Source: Planctomycetaceae bacterium (GTDB lineage Bacteria; Planctomycetota; Planctomycetia; Planctomycetales; Planctomycetaceae). Taken from it: a stretch of DNA of 36,997 nt. Below the pieces are notes generated by a model, which was not told where the DNA came from, made no database searches, and was given only the letters and a program-made list of their open reading frames with translations. A program made the position numbers and the translations under genes. The DNA lies in NCBI GenBank assembly GCA_021732995.1, contig JAKFWA010000002.1:1-36997 (forward strand), given 5' to 3'. Of this stretch, positions 29,401-35,400 are shown one piece after another (position 1 is the first letter of the stretch; every line of letters begins with the position of its first letter).

Positions 29401-32400
29401 GTGTCGGCGCGATCAACGAAGATGCCAGTGCGGATGCGGCTGCAGATATCAATGTTGGTTCCGGCACCATCGACCTCAACGCGGCCACTGGCATCGGTAA
29501 CACGGCGGCCTTGGAACTGACCGGCAAGTCCTTGAGCGCGGATACCACGACGGGCGCCATCGACCTTAATAGCCTCGCGACGACAGGCACGGGTGCGGTG
29601 ACGGTCTCGTCGTTGAGCACCAACAACGGCGCAGTCACGTTCGATCAAACCGGTTCCCAAACTCTGACGGTCACCAGTGCCACGATCAGCGGCACCGGCA
29701 ACCTGATCGTCACGAACGATGCCGCGACGACCATCACCAGCGCCTCGACCAACGTGGGCGACGCAACCTTCACCGTGACGGGCGGCGCGTTGACACTGAC
29801 TAACGTCGCCACGACGGACGGTGACATCGCCGCCAACGTCACCAATGGCGACCTGACCGCGACCGCGCTGGTGGCAGGCGGCACGGGCCAGAACGTGACA
29901 CTTACCACAACCACTAGCGGCAACGTGCTAGTCGGTTCAATCACCGCCGCCAGCGACCTGGTGACGATCACTAGTGTCGGCTCGATCAACGAAGATGCCA
30001 GTGCGGACGCTGGTGCGGACATCAATGTTGGTTCCGGCACCATCGACCTCAACGCGGCATCAGGAATCGGCAACTCTGCAGCGCTCGAACTGACCGGCAA
30101 GAGCATCTCCGCCGATACCACAACCGGCGCGATCGACCTGAACTCTCTCGCTACAGCCGGTACCGGTGCGGTGACGGTTAGCAGCCTGAGCACTGCCACC
30201 GGCAACGTCACCTTCGATCAAACCGGTTCGCAAACGCTGACGGTGACCAGCGCCACCATCACTTCAGGCGCCGGCAATCTTGTCGTGACCAATGACGCTG
30301 CGACGACCATCACCACCGCCACCACCAACGACGGCAACATCGACGTGACCACGACGGGTGGTAACCTGACGCTGACCACGCTGACAGCGGGTGGCACTGG
30401 CAACATCACGGCCAGCACTGTGACCAGCGGTGACATCACCGTTGCGATCCTGACGGCCGACGCCAGCACGGTGACGATTACCAGCGTCGGAGCCATTAAC
30501 GAGTCTGCCAGTGCCGATGCCGGCGCGGATATTAACGTGGGTTCCGGCACCATCGACCTCAACGCCGCTGCTGGCATCGGTAACACGAGTGCCCTCGAAC
30601 TGACGGGCAAGTCGATCAGCGCCGACACAACTACGGGCGCTGTCGATCTCAACTCACTCGCCACGGCGGGCACGGGCGCAGTGACGGTCAGCAGCCTCAG
30701 CACGGCGACTGGCAGCATCACTTTCGACCAGACCGGATCCCAAACCCTGACGGTTGTCAGTGCAACGATCAGTGGCGCCGGCAATCTGGTTGTCACGAAT
30801 GACGCCGCGACGACGATTACATCGGCCAGTACCAACGACGGTTCGGTTAACGTCACCTCGACCGGCGGCAATCTGACGGCAACTTCGCTGACGGCGGGCG
30901 GCACCAGCAGGAACCTGACGCTGACCACGGTGACCAGCGGCAACGTGCTGGTGGACTCGATTATCGCCGACGGCGATCTGATCACGATTACCAGTGCCGG
31001 TGCCGTCAACGAAGTGGGCGCTGGCGATGCCAGCACGGATATCAACGCGGGCAGCGGGACCATTGATCTGAACGCTGCGACCGGGATTGGAACGGTCAGC
31101 TCGATTGAACTCGTGGCGACCAGCATCAGTGCGGACAATTCAGGCTCGGGTAAAGTTGATATCAATAATAACTCGGCAGCCGCGACGACCATCACGACGC
31201 TCAGCACCGTCGGGTCCGATATCTCGTTCACTCAGGATGGCGGCGGCGATCTTTCGATCACTGGCGCGGTGACCAGCGGCAACGGCGGCACCAATGGCGG
31301 CAACATCACGATTGTGTCCACTGCTAACCTGACAGTCGCCGCGACGGGCAGCGTCAATTCGACGGCGGGAACGGGCGGCAGCGTCACGTTCACGAACATG
31401 ACTTTGCTGGGAACGATCACCGTTGGCACTGGCAACATCGTGCTGCAGGGTAACGGTCAAGACGTGATCATCGGCACGACTCTGTCATCGACGACCACCT
31501 CCATCATCCAGGCTCGTCGTGATGTCATCATCAGCGCTCTCGTCACGACGACGACCGGCACAGCGGACATCATGTTGAATGCCGACATCGACAACGATGG
31601 CGTCGGTGGCGTGTGGATTCAGGCGGCTGGCCAGGTTGTGGCTGGTCGAGATACCACCGCCACTGGCTCCGATGTGTTTAACACCGCCGGAGTAGTTGAA
31701 AGCATCAACTTGGTTGCGGATGGCACCAATCAGCAGATCATGGCCAACCGCAATATATCGCTGACCAGCCGGGCTGCCGCGCCAGCCGATGCGGACATCG
31801 TACTGGATGGTCGAATCACGGCGACTACGGGCAGTATCGCTGCTGATGCCGCCAACCGGATCCTGCTGGGTGCCAACGAAAATGCTGGCACGAGCATCAC
31901 CTATTCCGACGCCGTCGTGCTGACCAACAGCGTGACGCTGACGGCCGGAACCAACGTGACGTTCCAGTCCACACTAAATGATGATGGAGCAGTCACAACG
32001 TCTGACCTGACTGTGAACGCCTCTGGAGTCACACGCTTCAACGGGACTGTGGGAACATCGCAAGCCATCGACAGCCTGACGACCAACGCGGCGGGTTCGA
32101 CCGAACTGGAAGGCAACGTCACCACCAAGAATGCGGTGACGTTCAACGATTCGGTGCTGCTGACAAACGATGTGATTGTCACCAGCAATACTTCGTCGGT
32201 GACCTTCAATGCCGCCATTGATAGCTCGACCGGTGAAACCAACTCGCTGACCGTGACAGCGACCAACGGTCAGGTGGTCTTTGACGGCAACATCGGCGCG
32301 GGCTCGTCGGGAGATCAGTCACTCGGAGGTCTGGTGGTAACTGGCGCTGTGGGAGTCACCTTCGGCAACAACGATGGCGTGGCTCAGATCCGTTCCAGCG

Positions 32401-35400
32401 GCAGCATCAATATCGGTAGCACGACTACGATTGGAGCCAGCGGCATCATACTCGACGGTAAGGCGTCGACACTCAGCATCACCACGACTGGCAACAGTGT
32501 GCGTTTCAATGGTGCGGTAACACTCAACACCGACACATCGATTGATACCGACTCAACTGACAATAATACGCAGGGTGGCAGTATCACCTTCACGAACGAC
32601 GCCCCGATCAATAGCCAAACGGCTGAAAATAACGATCTCACGCTGGATGCGGGCACGGGCAGCGTCTTCTTCAATGAGGACCTGGGCGGCATGCGTGCCT
32701 TGGGTGCGCTGACGATTTCAGAAGCCGATGGTGGAGTCACCTTCGGTGGCGCGAACTCGGAAACACCAGGCACAGGTGGTAGCGGTCCGGTCAATGTCAT
32801 TAATACCAACGAAGCGATTGATATCGGCGTTGGCGTGAATGGCATCAACGGCACGGGCATCATTCTGAACGGCAACAGCGGTGGTTTAACCATCACCACA
32901 ACTGGTGATTCGGTACGCCTCAACGGCGCGACGGTGCTCAGCAGCAATGTGACTATTAACTCAACCGGCGGCTTCGTGCAGTTAAATGGTTCGACCACCT
33001 TCAACGGCGAAGGCAACGACCTCACGATCAACTCGGCCAACGGCAATGTGGAACTCAACGGCACCATCAATGCCAACGCCACGACTGCCCGTGGCGAGGA
33101 CATCATTATCACGGCTGGTGCGGGTAATGTGGCGTTGGGTCGGAGTGGGATGAGTGACACGCTGGGAGCGAGTGGGACGGGTCGGTTGGGGGATGTGCGG
33201 GTGGTGAGTGCGGGGAACATGGACATCTACGCGGCGGTGACTGCGGGGCGGTTGCAGCAGAGTGCAGGGTCGGGGACGACGACGTTGCACGGGGCGCTGG
33301 ATCTGGACAATGGCGCGGCGGGAGACGTGCTGGATATTGATAACACGAAGAATGTCACGTTCGCAGACGGGGCCAGCACGACGACGGCCAACGGCGGCAA
33401 CGTCAACATCGACGGCACCGGCACGGGGAACCTGACCATCGGCAGTGTGACCTTCACGCTGGCGGGCAGCTTCAGCGAGAGTGACTTCGTGCAGGTCAAG
33501 CTGGCGGGGGCGATCACGGCCACGGCCACCAGCTTTACGTTCAGCGATCCGACGGTGCTGGCAGCGGACGTGTCGCTGACGGCGGGGACGGTGACCTTCA
33601 ACGGCACGGTGGACGCCACCAACGCCGGCCAGGAATCGCTCACCATCAACGGCAACGCGGTGTTCGCCAACACGGTCAGCGGCACCAAGGCGCTCGAGTT
33701 CCTGACGGTGACCGGCACGACCTCGCTGAATACGGCGACGTTGTCAGCGGCGGGTGATGTGACGCTGCAGGGCGCGGTGACCTTGCTGCAGAACACGACG
33801 ATCAACGCTCAGGACATTACGTTCGGTTCGACGCTGGATTCCTCCAGCGGCAATACGTTCTCGCTGACGGCGAATTCATCGGGTGCGGGCGTGACGACCT
33901 TCGGCGGGATCGTGGGCGGCACGGACAAGTTGAGCTTCATCACCACGAACGCGGACGGTCGTACGGACATCGCGGCCAATGTGAACGTGTCGTCGGCCAC
34001 AGCCACGACGTTCAACGATGCGGTACTGCTGACGGGCGATGTGGTCATCGCTCAAGCGGGCACCGGCAACGTCGTGTTCGCCAGCACGGTGGATGGGAAC
34101 GTCGGCACGGGCCGGGCACTCACGATCAACACGACAACCGGTGAAACGGTCTTCAACGGCAACGTCGGTAACGATGCGCTGGGTGCGGTCTCGAACGACA
34201 ACGGTCTGGCGTCGATCACGACCAACAGCACGGGCCTGACGCGCATCAACGCGGCTGTGATCCGCACGAGTGGCGATCAGACCTACAACGATCAGGTGCT
34301 GATCGACACCAGCACGACGCTGTCGGCCAACGATACGACGTTCGCCAGCACGGTGAACTCGGCGACGGGTGAAACGAACGCGCTGACGATCAATTCGTCG
34401 GGCAGTGGTGTGACGACGTTCAATGACACCATCGGTGCGACGAACCGCTTGAGCTCACTGACGACGAACGCCGACGGCTCGACGGTGATCAACACGCCGA
34501 CGCTGAACGTGAACGGCTCGGCCGAAACCTTCCTGGCCGACAACGTGACGTTCTCTTCCCCAACGCTGACGATCAGCCAGACGGGTTCGGGCAACGTCCA
34601 CTTCGGCGGCACGCTCAACAGCGACGCCAGCCAGACCCGGAATTTAGTGCTCACGCTGACGACGGGCACGGCGGACTTCGACGGCGCGGTCGGCGGCACG
34701 GACAAGCTGGCGAATCTCACCGTCACCAATGCCGGCACGGCCAACTTCGACAGTTCTTTAGCCGTGACGACGAACATCTCGCTGACCGCCGATGAAGTGA
34801 ATTTCAATGGCGGCGCGAACACGGTCTCGACGAGTGGTGCCGGCACGCTGTTGATCGCTCCGACCACGGCCGGTCGCAATATCAACATCGGCAACGCGGC
34901 GGATGCGGGGGCCTCGACGCTGGACCTGATCGACGCGGACGTGGACGCGCTGGCCAACGGCTTCAGCGAGATCACGATCGGCCGCACGGCGGATGGCACG
35001 GGCACCATCACGGTGAATTCGTCGGTCTTTAAAGACGACCTGCGACTGGTGGATGGCGCGTTGAGCTTCAACGGTCTGGACAACACCGGCAGTCGCGTGG
35101 TGGCCATCGCCCGCACGGGCGCGATCACCGACGGCGGCGCAGGTACGGACATCACGGCGACGAGCCTGCGACTGGATGCCATCACGGGCATCGGCTCAAC
35201 GGACGGCCTCGATACGGCAGTCTCGACAGTCACGGCTCGCAACACGACGAGCGGCCTGCTGGACATCGACAACACGCTGGCTTCCGGCCTGACAATCGGC
35301 ACGGTGGATGGCCAGAGCGGCGTCACGCTGACGGGTGGCGCGGCGGCGAATCTGCGGGTCACCAACAACGGTGCGCTGACGGTCAACCAGACGGTCAGCA

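Noticed and set aside
26325-31223. CRISPR-like array
   Set aside because: Units are over 500 bp, coding and in frame, with no short identical repeats and unique spacers and no cas genes.
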